Part shown: piece after piece, positions 1-12,785 of the stretch
How the letters are laid out: the number at the start of each line of letters is the position of its first letter
How positions within the stretch are numbered: position 1 is the stretch's first letter
Assembly (NCBI RefSeq): GCF_003672135.1
Contig: NC_039506.1
Span: forward strand, 1,178,001-1,242,000
Reading direction: 5' to 3'
Origin: Ooceraea biroi
Taxonomy: Eukaryota > Arthropoda > Insecta > Hymenoptera > Formicidae
DNA: 64,000 nucleotides
Program-made: the position numbers and the translations under genes
The notes under the pieces: model-generated
Database searches by the model: none
What the model was told of the DNA's origin: nothing
Seen by the model: the letters and a program-made list of their open reading frames with translations, nothing else

Positions 1-667
1 TATGTTATCTATACATTCTTTAAAATAAAGAAATCTGAGAGTAAGTTAACGGGAGCAATTCATTAGTTACATATCGCAAATTATTATTTAACGTTTTGTA
101 ATACAAAATTTGTATTATGTTCCATTAAATGTTTAAAGTTTGATATTTGAATAATTAATTATTTCTTGTAACAATTATACATTTATATCAATTTGAAGAT
201 AGGCAGTTGTAAATATACTAACAGAAAACACAAGTACAATTATAAATTTTATCAATGTTATCTTACATATGTTATCAGTTATCTTATATTTTCATATGTT
301 GTTATTTACGTGTGCGCACGGAAATTCGTCTCCTACTGCGCGAAGTTACTCGATCTCCCGAGCATACACGGACACGATACGTAATTGTGTACGTCACGAA
401 ATCATTCCCTCCACATGTTACCACCGTTACCGTGCACCGTTTCTAGCATCAGACAGTGCAGACAGATTCTACATCTTTCTCGCGATAAGCGAGTCCGAGG
501 TGCAGTTTGGAGGCGTGAGATAAAGTATGTGAATTCGAGCAAGTCACCCGGTTCGCGGTGCGAAATCGTACGGTTCCCGCGTGTAATGCGCAACAGTGTC
601 GTATCACGACACGAAGTGGTGCAGCGAAACTGAGCGACACATTCGCATCGACCAGACGTCAACCGCG
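1..667. other. Upstream region and leader of ABHD18
   Basis: There is no convincing coding sequence. The first 300 bases are AT-rich. From about 300 to 667 the base composition rises in GC and CpG, as expected for a promoter and 5' leader running into the ABHD18 start at 668. Short open frames overlap here on both strands but show no domain and no codon pattern. I cannot place the transcription start. Confidence 0.5.
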
Positions 668-988
668 ATGCCTCCGAGTCGCTTGGATGCCGTCTACAGG
701 AGCATACTTCTCACGAAGTTCTTTACGAAAGGCTGGGGCAGTCCCCAAAATTTAAAGCGGTAAACAGCCAACCTGTAGCCTAACCTAAACTACTTCAGCA
801 CTCATTGAGTAGTTCACACCAACTTTCGATCATCAATGAATGGACAATCATCTGCGTAGAAAGTATTCTCCGTTTTTAATAATAGTGAATAAATGTAGCA
901 TTTCCAATATGATTCATTATATTATAATTACAAAGAATTATTTGTCAACAAAACTTTTTATGCTCCAAAGTGACGTCGATATACGTAT

Positions 989-1046
<58 letters not shown>

Positions 1047-3605
1047 TACTAAAAATGCGTTGCACATTTGCATGCCAATGTTATTAATTATATCTTCGTA
1101 TTTGATAGTCTTAAGTATTTTCTGCCTTTTTATGTCATAAGCTCTGAATATAAATAGAAATAATCCTTGACAGATATAAATTCTTTCTTTTTCTTTTTAT
1201 AATTTTGTAGCATATCTAATTAAAAAAATGTATTAAAATACTTGTTTCATTTTATAGCAACATATAGATGATTTTCTTAGAATGTGCAACATTTAAATAT
1301 ATTTTGTTTCAGAATATTTGAATTCAGGAAGGTTATCGCAAACCGAGAAGCCTGCTACAATATGATACCACTTGACTATCCAATAGAAATAACGAAGGTT
1401 TGTTGATTTGTATTAGTGGAAAAAGTTATTTTCACTAACACAAATTTCCCATTAATTTCAGAAATAATAATGCATATATGATTTTTCTGTGTAACAGGAT
1501 GAAACTTGGTCAGATTGCCATGTAATCGAAGGTCAATTTGAATCACCCTTTGAGAAGTATCTTCCGGGAATAATGCCGGATAAAACCAAGATCGCTTATT
1601 TTCAGATGGTTTTGCCACCTAAGTGGAGTTCTCATAAAATAAAGCCGATTTGTTTGCATCTCGCAGGGACGGGAGATCACGTATGTACGAGATTATTCGT
1701 TTCTAACTTGTTTCTAATCTTTATTATATCTATCTGATTGTCTTCTCTCAAATGTGTACAGTATCATTCTAGTGTTAGTAAGAAATTTATACACATCTTA
1801 CTTATTAATTTTTATTAATTAGTTTTTTTGGCGACGTAGAAATCTTATTGCTAAGCCTTTGCTGAAAGAGTCGGGAATAGCCTCGATCCTGCTGGAGAAT
1901 CCGTTCTATGGACTGAGAAAGCCGGATGATCAAAAGTAAGAACTATATCGGAAGGTTTGTACGGGTTAAAATTCTTAGTCAAGCCAAGAAATCCAGTTCT
2001 TTCTTTCATTACATAATTGTTCCTTTTAGACGATCGAGTCTGCACAATGTATGCGACATTTTCATCATGGGAGGCTGTTAATCATGGAATCAATCATTTT
2101 ATTAATTGGTGCGAACAACAAGGATTCGGTCCATTGGTATTACTGGATTATCAATGGGTGGACACGTTAGTTTTATTTAGAAATTATCCTTTTTATGCAA
2201 TTATCCTTTTCACGCACGTAAACGTGTTATCTATTCTGCAGATGGCTTCTTTAGCAGCTACCAACTGGCCAAAACCAATTTCACTGGTGCCCTGTCTGTC
2301 ATGGTCAACAGCTTCACCTGTGTTTACGGAGGGTGTAATGAGCGCATCGATAAATTGGGCACTTTTAGAAACGCAATACTTTTCGGACAAAATCTACAAG
2401 AACGATCTCGCAAAAATGGTGGAAGATTATTGATCAGGATGTAAATATCCGATATTTTTGTATTATGCATCTGTTCATAGCATAATATCTTTTCTACAAA
2501 ATTTGTATTTTTTCATTAACTAAAAATTTGTAGGATGCCTTCTTAGCTGGTCAGCATTTCGCTAAGCATTATCCCGCAAGTATGAAGAGAGTAAATAAAT
2601 TGAGAAAGGAATATAACAATGAAAAAACGAACAAAGACAATAATACTGTAGCTGAGAATGGTACAAATTCAATCGACAATATGACAATAATAAAATCGAT
2701 AATAACGACAATAAATTCCGCCAAAGCGAGGATAAAGCAAAATAATAAATTACAACATCAGATTGCAGAAGAAAAGGCAGCGGCCAAGATATTCCCCTTA
2801 AATCTAATTCCAATCGATTCAATCAAAGATCCCAATACTCTCAAAGGTAAGTTAGTTAATCTCATATAATTAATTCGCCTTGCATGTGACCCTAATTTGT
2901 CCTAATAAATCCCTAAATTGTAAAGAAATATGTCAGATTGATATATTTCCGTTACATCTTCTATGACGGTATTTAAGTGAATGTGAACGTTCTCAGACTG
3001 TCTTATCCGTTGTATTTGTCAGGCAGCATGTAAGCATGTATTTTATGCTATTGTTGCTTTTCCTATGACAGGAGTTTGCTTACTGCCAGTGCCGAAGCAT
3101 CCACTGTTTTCAGACAACAAATGGCGCGAACACGAGGCCCTGCAATTTATGCGCGGCATAATGGACGAATGTACGCACTTGAAAAATTTCGAGACGCCAG
3201 TTGACACTGAATTAATCATCGCTGTTTGCGCCAGGAATGATGCTTATGTACCGCGAGATCATTGCATGAGCCTGGAAACAATATGGCCAGGGGCTGAAAT
3301 TCGTTACATCGATGCTGGCCACGTTAGTGCGTACCTCCTTCATCAGAAAGTCTTCAGGTATCTTCAGTCGAATTTCTTGTAAAACCCGTATCAGACTATG
3401 TACTGGAGATTGGAATTTGACCAATCAGAACAAAGCAGACCAAGATTGCTCTCCAATACGTAGTCTGATATGGACTTAATGTCTTCTTGTTCGTTAATAT
3501 CGCCTGTGAAAAGTTCTATCATATTTACGTATACTTTTTTTCAGATCCACTATAGCGGAATCTATCCAGCGATCTTTGAAGAAATATCCTGTCAATGCCA
3601 GTTGA
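668..3605 (+). CDS. ABHD18: ABHD18 (C4orf29-type alpha/beta-hydrolase)
   Basis: Nine exons: 668-759, 1313-1397, 1498-1680, 1823-1935, 2030-2165, 2242-2440, 2534-2846, 3072-3357, 3545-3605, all with GT..AG introns, giving about 490 residues. The start gives MPPSRLDAVYRSILLTKFF, like the vertebrate protein. Recognisable blocks are HLAGTGDH (end of exon 3), FWRRRNLIAKPLLKESGIAS (exon 4), the nucleophile elbow G-S-M-G-G-H in exon 5, ASLAATNWPKP and PCLSWSTASPVF (exon 6), and near the C-terminus ARNDAYVP followed by WPGAEIRYIDAGHVSAY, which carries the likely acid and histidine of the triad. Exon 7 is a Lys/Asn-rich insert. The family has been linked to cardiolipin deacylation in mitochondria; that role is from the literature, not visible here. 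Exons 5 and 6 as written carry five missing bases (near 2088, 2105, 2136, and two near 2431) that break the frame; each falls in a short homopolymer and the frame recovers, so I treat the gene as intact. Confidence 0.9.
993..1046. repeat. (AT)n followed by (TATG)n microsatellite
   Basis: An AT dinucleotide run to about 1020 passes directly into about six TATG units, inside ABHD18 intron 1. It is a simple-sequence repeat with no visible function. Confidence 0.95.
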
Positions 3606-4640
3606 CGAGCTTGTGATCTTCTCGCAGCGAATACACGCTACTTCAGAGCCATAATTACAAATTTAATTAGATGATGGAATATTCAACTATGTGATTGACC
3701 TCGCGTATCTATTATTAAGGATCTTTACGTGCACATAATCTATTAGGTTGTTACGCAGGTGGTAATCTGCTACGAAAAAGTACAACTGTTCGAGTCAATT
3801 TATAATAATTGTTTATAATAATCAATGTTGTGTTAGCACAGCAAATGTCGTGTGGTATCAGCCAATGATGTTCCTACGTCAAGTAACAACTCGTTTGCGG
3901 CATAGCGGATGCAATCTTTTTATACACGCTAACTTTATATAGATTTACACGCGATTTCTTGATAACGTACACTTCTTTATAGACATTTTAGAAAATTATG
4001 AACGTGCACGGTTTTATCACGTTATTGTACATACTTGTTGAAATTAGTAATTAAATGTCACATGTGATGTGTCTACTAAGTGATATTTGTGTGCTAATAC
4101 TTTGTATAATATTATTTAACGTGAAACGTTTATGCAATAATGATCTGTATATAAGTCAGTCTGCTTAACAATGTCAAGAACAAGTTTCATTCGACTACGT
4201 CGATACGAGACATCACTCTATTCCTGTTCAACATGAGCAACAAATAGAATAACACTTGCGGCTGTTAAATTAAACTTGTCCCATGTAATATCAGCCAAGA
4301 ATTAGTAATGAAAGGAAAGTTGAAATGGAACGTGAGTTATATATCTCTATCTATTTGATGACCAAATTAATTAATTAATTAATTCGGTGTTTCTTTGAAG
4401 AAATTGAGCCTTCAATTTCTTTCGAGAAGAGAGTCAGCTGCCTAATAAATGGAGAAATTATATAAATAAATAAGAAAATGATGAAATATCTTGAAGATTG
4501 ACATGTTTATTTCCTTTTTTAATAAAGGCTCAATTTCTTTAAAAAAAAAAGCATTAATTAATTTGTACACCTGGTACATATATCTGTCTTTTTCTCCTTC
4601 TCGAACTTTTGCTTTGAACAATTTACAAAGCAACGTGACA
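3606..4640. other. ABHD18 3' flank / intergenic
   Basis: AT-rich sequence after the ABHD18 stop, presumably its 3' UTR followed by spacer. Apart from the small inverted-repeat element at 4370-4563, I see nothing in it. Confidence 0.5.
4370..4563. mobile_element. MITE-like inverted-repeat element, AAAGAAATTGAGC family
   Basis: The left end (about 4370-4412) contains TTAATTAATT, a T-rich stretch and GAAGAAATTGAGCCTT. The right end (about 4527-4563) is its inverse, AAGGCTCAATTTCTTT, an A run, GCATTAATTAATT. The interior is unrelated AT-rich sequence with no coding potential. A second element with the same terminal block is at 47471-47627, which supports a dispersed family. Confidence 0.6.
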
Positions 4641-5904
4641 ACCAATGAAACTCGTTTTTGTCGGAAAAACGCGCGGCCAGTTGGCCGTCTCGTCCCGAAA
4701 ATCATCCAAAGGAACTTGTCCGCGTTGAAAATCGCGCGGCGATGATGTCGCTCGCGTGCGGTAGTTCTGCGGAAACGTTGCGCGCCATCTCGCGCGTCGT
4801 ATGCACGATCGATCAAACCGGAAGCCGGTAGGCTGTGCTCGTGCGTGCCTCGCCAGCGTTAAACCACATGTGTCTTGCGTACCGTTTCGCCCGTGGAAAA
4901 AGCTCCGCCGAAAATGCGCCGTGTTTACGTAATCCGCGGTAACGCGACGCCATGCCGGTGCTGGTAGACGCGTGAGTTGAGCGCGAGGTGCAGTCAACGA
5001 AATATCGCGTAATTCGCCGTGATTCGCGAAGTCACGCGGGGCCGCGCGACCAGTGCGTATCGGAGGACCGAAGATACGAACGACTGCGTGTGCGTGCCGT
5101 GACCGACCACCGCTGTTTGCCAGCATCCTCGCGGCGAGTCGTGCACGTATGGTGCGCATCCGGAATATTCACCGACGACCGTTCGCCGGTTAGAGGAGGG
5201 CGGTCTCGCGAATCCTCGTGCGTCGTACGGATCACCGCGTGTAACCTACGCCGGGAGTTTCGTGTCGCGGCAAAAGTCGCCGAGTCAGCGCGCTCTCGCT
5301 TGAAAAATCCGCCGGAAAGCACGAGGCCACGAGGTGCTCGTGCCACCGCGTCATCGTATTACCGCATCGCGGTCTTCACGCGATCGAATCGGCCGGAAGG
5401 AGGTAGGAGTCGCAGCAGCACGTGCACCGTGGACGTACGTGCGCGTATCAAGTAGGCCCGCATCTGCTTTGTTCGGGCGACCGCGTGTTCCGACGCCGTG
5501 CGCGCGTGCGTCTCGCGCGAGAGGAGCGAATTCTCAAAGGTGCGTTCTAATCACCGAGGTGGGTGAGTCGAGCTAATAGAAAATATCGCCGTGGCGCTCC
5601 CCCCTCGTCGACGAGAGCGGCCGCGCACGCGACTAAGTCCCTCGTCAGCATGGAGAGGGGCATGTGAAGTGCGAGCACGCATGCGAGGTTAGATCGCGTA
5701 TCGCGTGAATCGCCGTGTTTCGTCGCACCTCGGCAAACGTGAGGATCATCCCGGCTGTCGCGAGAAGAAACTCCTCGACAGCAGTGAGGGGGACACCGAC
5801 GACGACGACGACGAGACCCGTTAACCGGGTTCGACGCGCGGCCTCGTGCACGGTGCCCAAAACCTCGTGTTTTTGTCCCCGTAGTTACGTCAGTTCGCCG
5901 TGAG
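4641..5904 (+). promoter_or_regulatory. GC- and CpG-rich promoter and 5' leader of LARP1
   Basis: Composition changes sharply from AT-rich to GC-rich with many CpG and CGCG words, and stays so to the LARP1 start codon at 5905. This is the usual look of a broadly expressed hymenopteran promoter plus 5' UTR. Several short upstream ATGs occur. Long open frames on both strands here are a by-product of GC richness. A short (GAC)n run lies near 5797-5815. I cannot fix the transcription start or say whether an intron lies in the leader. Confidence 0.55.
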
Positions 5905-8900
5905 ATGGCAGCTAAGGTGGCCGGCCAAGGGGGCGCTCAGAGCGCCAATGAGAGGCAGGAGGCGGGGCCTTGCCAATCCTACGCCAGTGTGCTGAATCCA
6001 AAGGGCTCGCAGAACCGCTCGACGAGTTCTTCCCTGAAGGGCTGTAACAAAGAGAACATCGATGGACAGGTATCGGTTTCACAGCAGCCTCAGCAGCAGC
6101 AAGCGAAGATGGTTGTGAAGGAGAACATAGTGCCAAGCGTGAGTAAGAACAGATCCAGTCAACACGTCGGTCGATGTCAGTCGACGCAGGTAGTTCAGTC
6201 GAAGCAGCACGTGGAGATTTCCGTATCGGGCTTGCCAAACGACACGCGCATCAATATCGAGATCACCGATAGTCGCAAGGGAGCCACGTCGAGCTTGCCA
6301 CTCGCAGGGCACGATAAACGTGATCATAGCGAGCAACGAGAAGAATCACCGCAATTTGAGGAACTTGTAAATAAGGTTGTCAGTGACGGCGTCGGGAGCG
6401 ACGGTGATTTCCAGACGGTCGCGCCGAAGAGCGCTCGTCGTAAGGAGAAGATGCACCGCGAGCAGCAGCAGCAGCCGCATCGCGAAGCGCACAACCGGCG
6501 TCGCGAAAACAACCGCCATCAACCACGTGGTCACAGTGGCGTGGGAGGTGCGAGTATCGCTGGTAGACGCGGCAGTGATGAGAGACCGCACAGAGAGCGC
6601 AGCGACCGTAATGGCGTCGTCGAGCACGGCCCGAAAGAGGCCCATTATTGCAAGGATGATGAAAATGTCGAGCTGGAAGTGCAAACGGCATCTTCGTCCC
6701 CCGTTAAATACGTAGAGGCGCCGCTGCCTAGAGTGAATCCGTGGATGAAGAACAATACGCCGCTCACATCTGCGACGACACAGACGTCCACCTCGCAAGC
6801 TTCAACGTCCACGCAAACGCCTCCGACGGTACCCAAATGCTCCGACAGACAAAGCGACAAAGAAAGGCGAGTGCTGCAACCACAACAACCACAGCAAAAG
6901 CAACCTGCAATCGGTGAGTTAGACAATTTATGAAAAATTTGCTTGATTGAATTTACTATTGATTAGTTGGCAAACATTAAAGTGAAACTTGTATTCCTCG
7001 CTCTCAAAGTTCTTGAGCTGAATGAGAAATTTTTCTTGCACAACAGATTTGCGTAACATAATGTTGTAAATAATGAGTGAATAATTGATTTTGATTCTCT
7101 TTGAATACATTGTAATAGAATTATAATAGAATCAGTCTAACATTTGAAAAACATTTTAAAATTCTCTAAAGTAAAAAATTCTCAAAAGTCTGAACTTAAG
7201 TAATAATGGTAATTTGGGTTTTCCCTAAACTCAGGTAGGCAATGGTATACTGGACATTGTATGGTGAAAGAAAGATTTATACCTGAGTTCTCGGTAAATG
7301 TAATTATTAGAATTTGTAAAGCTTGCTTGCTCTGCAAGTTTTACGCTCTTAATAATATAACATAAATTATATAAATAAATTAAATTATAATAAATATATA
7401 ATAAATAATTATATAATAAATTAAATTATATATATAAATTTCTCTTAATATAGAAATTCTTCGTGCCATTACTTTCGCTTAAACTGTACAACTTGTAGTT
7501 AACAAATATTTGCAGAATCGCTATCTTTTCCGATGTAAAAAATTGATGTAATAATTTTTACTATGTGTACTGGCATAGAAATTATAAGCATACAAAATTC
7601 TAAATTTCCAGAAATGCATTTCCATAGATAAATAGCTAGTATTAGGTTGTAACAAAAATCTGTAGCGTTGTTAAATTTTTTTTTAAAGGAAAAAAAAATA
7701 TATTCTAGAAAGATGGAATCATGAAGCTACCACAAAGATGGCAAATGTTAATAGAAGACAGCGCATATGTAGTTGAATATTTAATTTTGTCTTGGAATTT
7801 CACTAAAATAATGCTACAGAGTTTTGTTACAACAGAATATAATTTAGAGAATACTCGATTCTCAGAAAATTTGGTGACACTTGGTAAATGATGCCTTCCC
7901 ATTTTCATGGACTTTTCTTTGAACCAATATTTTCTTTAAACTTTTCGAGAACTAAGCTTTTGTTTCCTCACAGTAGACTATAGATGGAACTTGACATAGA
8001 CTTATTATATTATAGAAGCTTACATTCTCCAATTATATTTGCTCTTCAAATTTTATCTCATGTTTCATTGCAGTTTTACATTTTGCATTTTTTTTGCATG
8101 TTTTGAGCAACCGTTAAAGATATAAATTTTTCTTTCACCATACAATGTCCGGTATACCATTGCCTACCTGAGTTTAGGGAAAACCCAAATTACCGTTATT
8201 ACTTAAGTTCAGACTTTTCACAGAGTTTCTAACTTTTGAGAATTTTTTTACATTGCAGAATTTTTAAATGTTTTTCAAATGTTTCTCCAAATGTCAGTTT
8301 AATAAGAATGTGAAAGAGAAAAAAAAAGAAGTTCAAAAGAATATATTAGAAAGATCTTTTATGTACAGTAGGTAGATTGGGAAAGCAGGTATTCGTTTAG
8401 CCTGCGTTCCGTTGAAACGTTAAACTCGAACTTTTTATAGTATTTTACAAAATTTTTGTTATTTTTTAATATTATATTTTTATATACACAACTATTGAAT
8501 TGTAATATATATTCGTTAAAAACATACAAGTAAATTGGGAAATATGTAGACGAATGTGTGTGGTAGGGAATTGATTGTAAACCAAAGTTTTTTTCTGGCA
8601 AAAGTCTAGGTGTAAAGTTTTATTATTTTAATGTAAATTTGAGTTCTTTAACACAAAACTTACGTTAATACAATCTTTTAATATTAATATTAAATTAAAT
8701 TTTAATTTTAATGTTAATATTCAACATATTCACTGATATTTATTACAATATCTTTATCGATAAAATTCTATTCTGCTTTTCTGTAAAAACATTAATTACA
8801 TCTAACTTTGTAGATAAAGCTTTATGAATGTATGATTCGTACTTTGCCCCGCCGCTTCCTCTGCCTCTCCTCCGATTTCGTAATAGACCTTATCATCTTT

Positions 8901-11900
8901 CTCTAAATCTTTTCCGATAGCTCATACCGCGCAAAAATATTTCAGACATAACGATTACATAATTATTAATTTGTTGCCAATTTTATTTTATTTGCACTAG
9001 CTCGCACTTGAATTTCGTTGAAATTCGAGAAGTAATGTTGAAAGAGCCGATTTTACGGAATATTACTTATAAATAGATTGTATTATACGTGATATAGAAT
9101 GATTCGTTCAAGGAAAGGAAATATGTGTTTACCTACCTGCTTTATTATCTCAATCATGTAATACGTGATTGATATCTTTCAACGTCCAATTACTTAAATG
9201 TAAAAAGTTAATTTAAGTTAAGTTAAAAGGAGATAATATATTTCGTACGCTCTGTACATTTGTTATCATGTCTCTAGATTAGAATATCGAAAACATTCTT
9301 AAAAATACGGCACAAAATCACGCAGATCAAATCTTAGCGACGACTGTGCGGGAGGTCTTAGCGAGGTATATATTACGAAACAAAATGAAAATAGAAACGC
9401 ACGAGTGTGTGAGCGCTGAAAAATCGAGAAAAGAAAAACGTCGTACATAATGGAAACTCAACTGAGGACAGATTAATGAACAGAAGTACATGTTGTTCAC
9501 TCTTCGTTTCCTCGTCTTATTATTTCCATCAACTGCGCTAATATTTTTCTGGTCGGAAAAAATATCCGTTTCAGATTCGAAAATCTGGAACGTACACGCA
9601 TGTACGAGTCTCGTTCGATTGCGAAAGAATTCTTATCGCGTCTTGAAATTAATTTAACAAAGATAATATTCTTTGCCATAATATGTAGTTCTCACGTTCG
9701 TGATTTAGTTGTCTAATAATTGTGCGCGATAGACATAACCGTAAACCGAAAAGAAAGCAATAAAATCCGAGAAAACTGAAGCTCGTGGCATGCGTCGATA
9801 CTTACTCTTCGCATGTTTGATAATCGTGATAGCAAAAACGGCAGGCTGCGAACGCCTGAGCGACAACCTTATCTTCGCGCTGCCAACATGTCTCAGTATA
9901 CGTGGCACCAAAATGTCCATGTGGCGGAGATGTTGCCTTCGGCAATTTGTTTGCATATTGACAGATTCGATATGCCTTTCATATGCGTCAGAACATGGAA
10001 AATTATTCGCTTATCCTGCGTTCCGTTGAAACGTTCAACTTGAACTTTTTATACTATTTTACAAAATTTTTATTATTTATTAATATTACACGTGCGCGCG
10101 CGCGCGCACACATACACACACAAAACTATTGAATTGTAATATATATTCGTTAAAAACATATAAAAAACAGGACGAATATACATACATGTAACATTACAGT
10201 CCAATATTATATTTGTATTATCGTATAATTAGATAAAGAATTTTAGTTTTTTTCTATATTAGCGAAAATGCTAACGTGCATTCCCCGCTTTTTTTCGCAG
10301 GCCACGCGGAAACGCGAAACGCATTCCGGGAAGTAGCCCATCCTCGCAATATCATTATCATATCGAAAAATATAACAGCATGGTATTTTCGATTTGACAA
10401 GTCAGTGTGCGCGCAGCATGTTTCTCGCGCAATTTTTGGCCGCGCGAAATATCGCCGAATCTGCGGGACACGCAATTGATCCATTTGATCCGATTATCTA
10501 CCGAGACGAGTGCGGGAGAATACTATTGCGAGGGCAACGACATTGACATTCCTTTTTTGCGTCGTAGGAGACACCTTGCATAGTTACGTTACGAGAGCGT
10601 CCGTGTGACGCTTTGTCTTACTTAACGGTCTGTTTGAATGTTCACTTTCGTCCGAAGCCGTGACTCGGTTGGAAACTTTTCTATAGTTTTGTCCTGCTTA
10701 CTCGTTTCACCTAATATAGGGTGTTTTCCAGCAACGACACAGTGCGACGCAGTGTATCATTCTATCTTCTTTCAATACCAGCGAACAACAAAGATAGAAT
10801 GATACACTGTGTCGCACTGTCTCGTTGCTGGAAAACACCCATAATGTTCGCAGGTATTTTCAGTCTTGCTGACAACCACCGGTAATCCCGTTAGCAATTT
10901 TCTTTTGTGCAAAGAAATAACTTTGGAATTTATAAGGTTTTCTTAAGTTTCTTTCACTATTATAGAATTCGAAGAATCTAACTAATAAAAATCCTCGGTG
11001 TTATTCTGCCTATACCTATTTGACTTAAATCAAGTACTTTATTTGTCCAGTGTTGAAAGAAAGTTTACTGTTTCTAAGTAAGTGGCACGCTATTTCCGTT
11101 GGCGATACGATTGAGTTCTACAAAGGAGCTACGCGCACACGAAATTGTCTCCATTCAAATCGTATGTCTGCAGAATTTACAAGATTAGGTCTCTCGATTG
11201 AATCTTGCGCAACGAGACACGTTCGTCGCCCATCCCTTCGCGATGCGTCGTGTGACGTTGTTCCTCGACCTTGCGTGCAACACGAAAAATGCGCGTACAA
11301 CATTAATGAGACGAACGAGACGGCGCGGCAAGATTTCAACGTGATCAACCTTAAACGCGGAGCGAGAACGCGAGGTAGGCCTTGGTCTTACTCCAATTGA
11401 CCAATCGCCTCGGCGCGATTCGATCGATCCACGATTAAAATACGTCGCAGAAAGTGAGAGTCGCGGAACGGAAACCTGTTTCGGGACGACCGCGATTCGA
11501 GTTAGAACGTTCGGCTGGCGAATATCTTGCGAACATGTTTCCAGCTGCTAGAGCAGTGTTTCCCAATTTAATCCGGTTACCGAAGCCTTCGTACGCTGAT
11601 ATACGCCTGGCATTACGTTGTACGTGCAATATCAAGAAAGTTTCATTCAAACTCGCTGGAATTACGAGAGCGATGGGACGCCCTTTTATCAAAAGTTCAT
11701 TTTACAGAACGCCAATCTACCGCGGAAAACCATTTGGGAAACACTGCGAGGAGCGTTACGCAGCGACTCGCTCATCTTTAGTACGTTATACGAATAAATA
11801 ACGAGTGAGATGAATTGTACAGAAGAATATAGAGAGGGGTATGTCGAAAGAAGGTTGCACGGTTTTTTTATACCCCATTCCTCGTTTCTTTCATTTTCAT

Positions 11901-12753
11901 ATACGTAACATAAATGTATATCCACGTGTTCGTATATTTTTTAAAAAGAAAGGCATTTACAACTGTTGTGTTCTCAATTTTTTTCCGTCTCTTTTCCTTC
12001 GTTTATTAATAAGCGGTTTGTAATATTCATTTGTAATATTCATTGATTCTTAAGATTAAATTTATAATACATAAGAATTTATAATACAACATACTGAAAA
12101 TAATTATAAATTCGCAATATTAATAATGATATTTTAATATTTATATGGTTGTGCAACGTGAAGAAAAAAAGAATTATTATACGATATTTAGTGAGAGTGC
12201 GCAAACGGATAAACTTTGTTCGATAGTATAATATCTTGATATCGCACGACATATTCTTAACATAAATTTACATCTGTGAATCGATCGAATCGAAATAATC
12301 GTGTCGTTGATGACATCACGTTGCTCGGTTACTAATTGACCAAACTGCAACTGCAGGAACACTTTTCACGATATCGAATGATTTGGAAAAAATAGTTCAA
12401 AGGTTTTAATCAACAATTTATTTAATATTTTTACGTTGTAATATTTTTACGATTTCTCTTTCAGATGCAAAAGTTCGAAAAAAATTCCTGCTATAAACTA
12501 TTAGGTACATAATATTTCTTTTCTATATTTTATATGTTCATTTTTGTATGTTTATTTTCTACCTTTCCTATTTTTAGATTTGTCGAGAAACTTGCAAGCC
12601 TTCACACAAATACCCAAGCGAAATATACAAGCCCTAAATTCGGCTAACTTCGGATAGATGTTTGGAAAGATAGAAACTATTTATTCCATATGGATAGCAC
12701 TGGTTATAAAAGTATTTCACGTTCTTGGCCGTTAGGAACAGTTTTGTCGTTCT

Positions 12754-12785
<32 letters not shown>

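Noticed and set aside
668..3605. ABHD18 as a pseudogene because of frame breaks
   Set aside because: All splice sites and the rest of the protein are intact, the breaks are single bases in short runs, and similar clusters occur in other clearly live genes in the window.
4623..5576. Long open frames on both strands upstream of LARP1
   Set aside because: They overlap one another in a CpG-rich leader and have Arg-rich composition driven by CG words.
11050..11801. Open frames of 115-116 codons in intron 1
   Set aside because: One overlaps a hAT-type MITE and neither shows a domain; they reflect local GC content.
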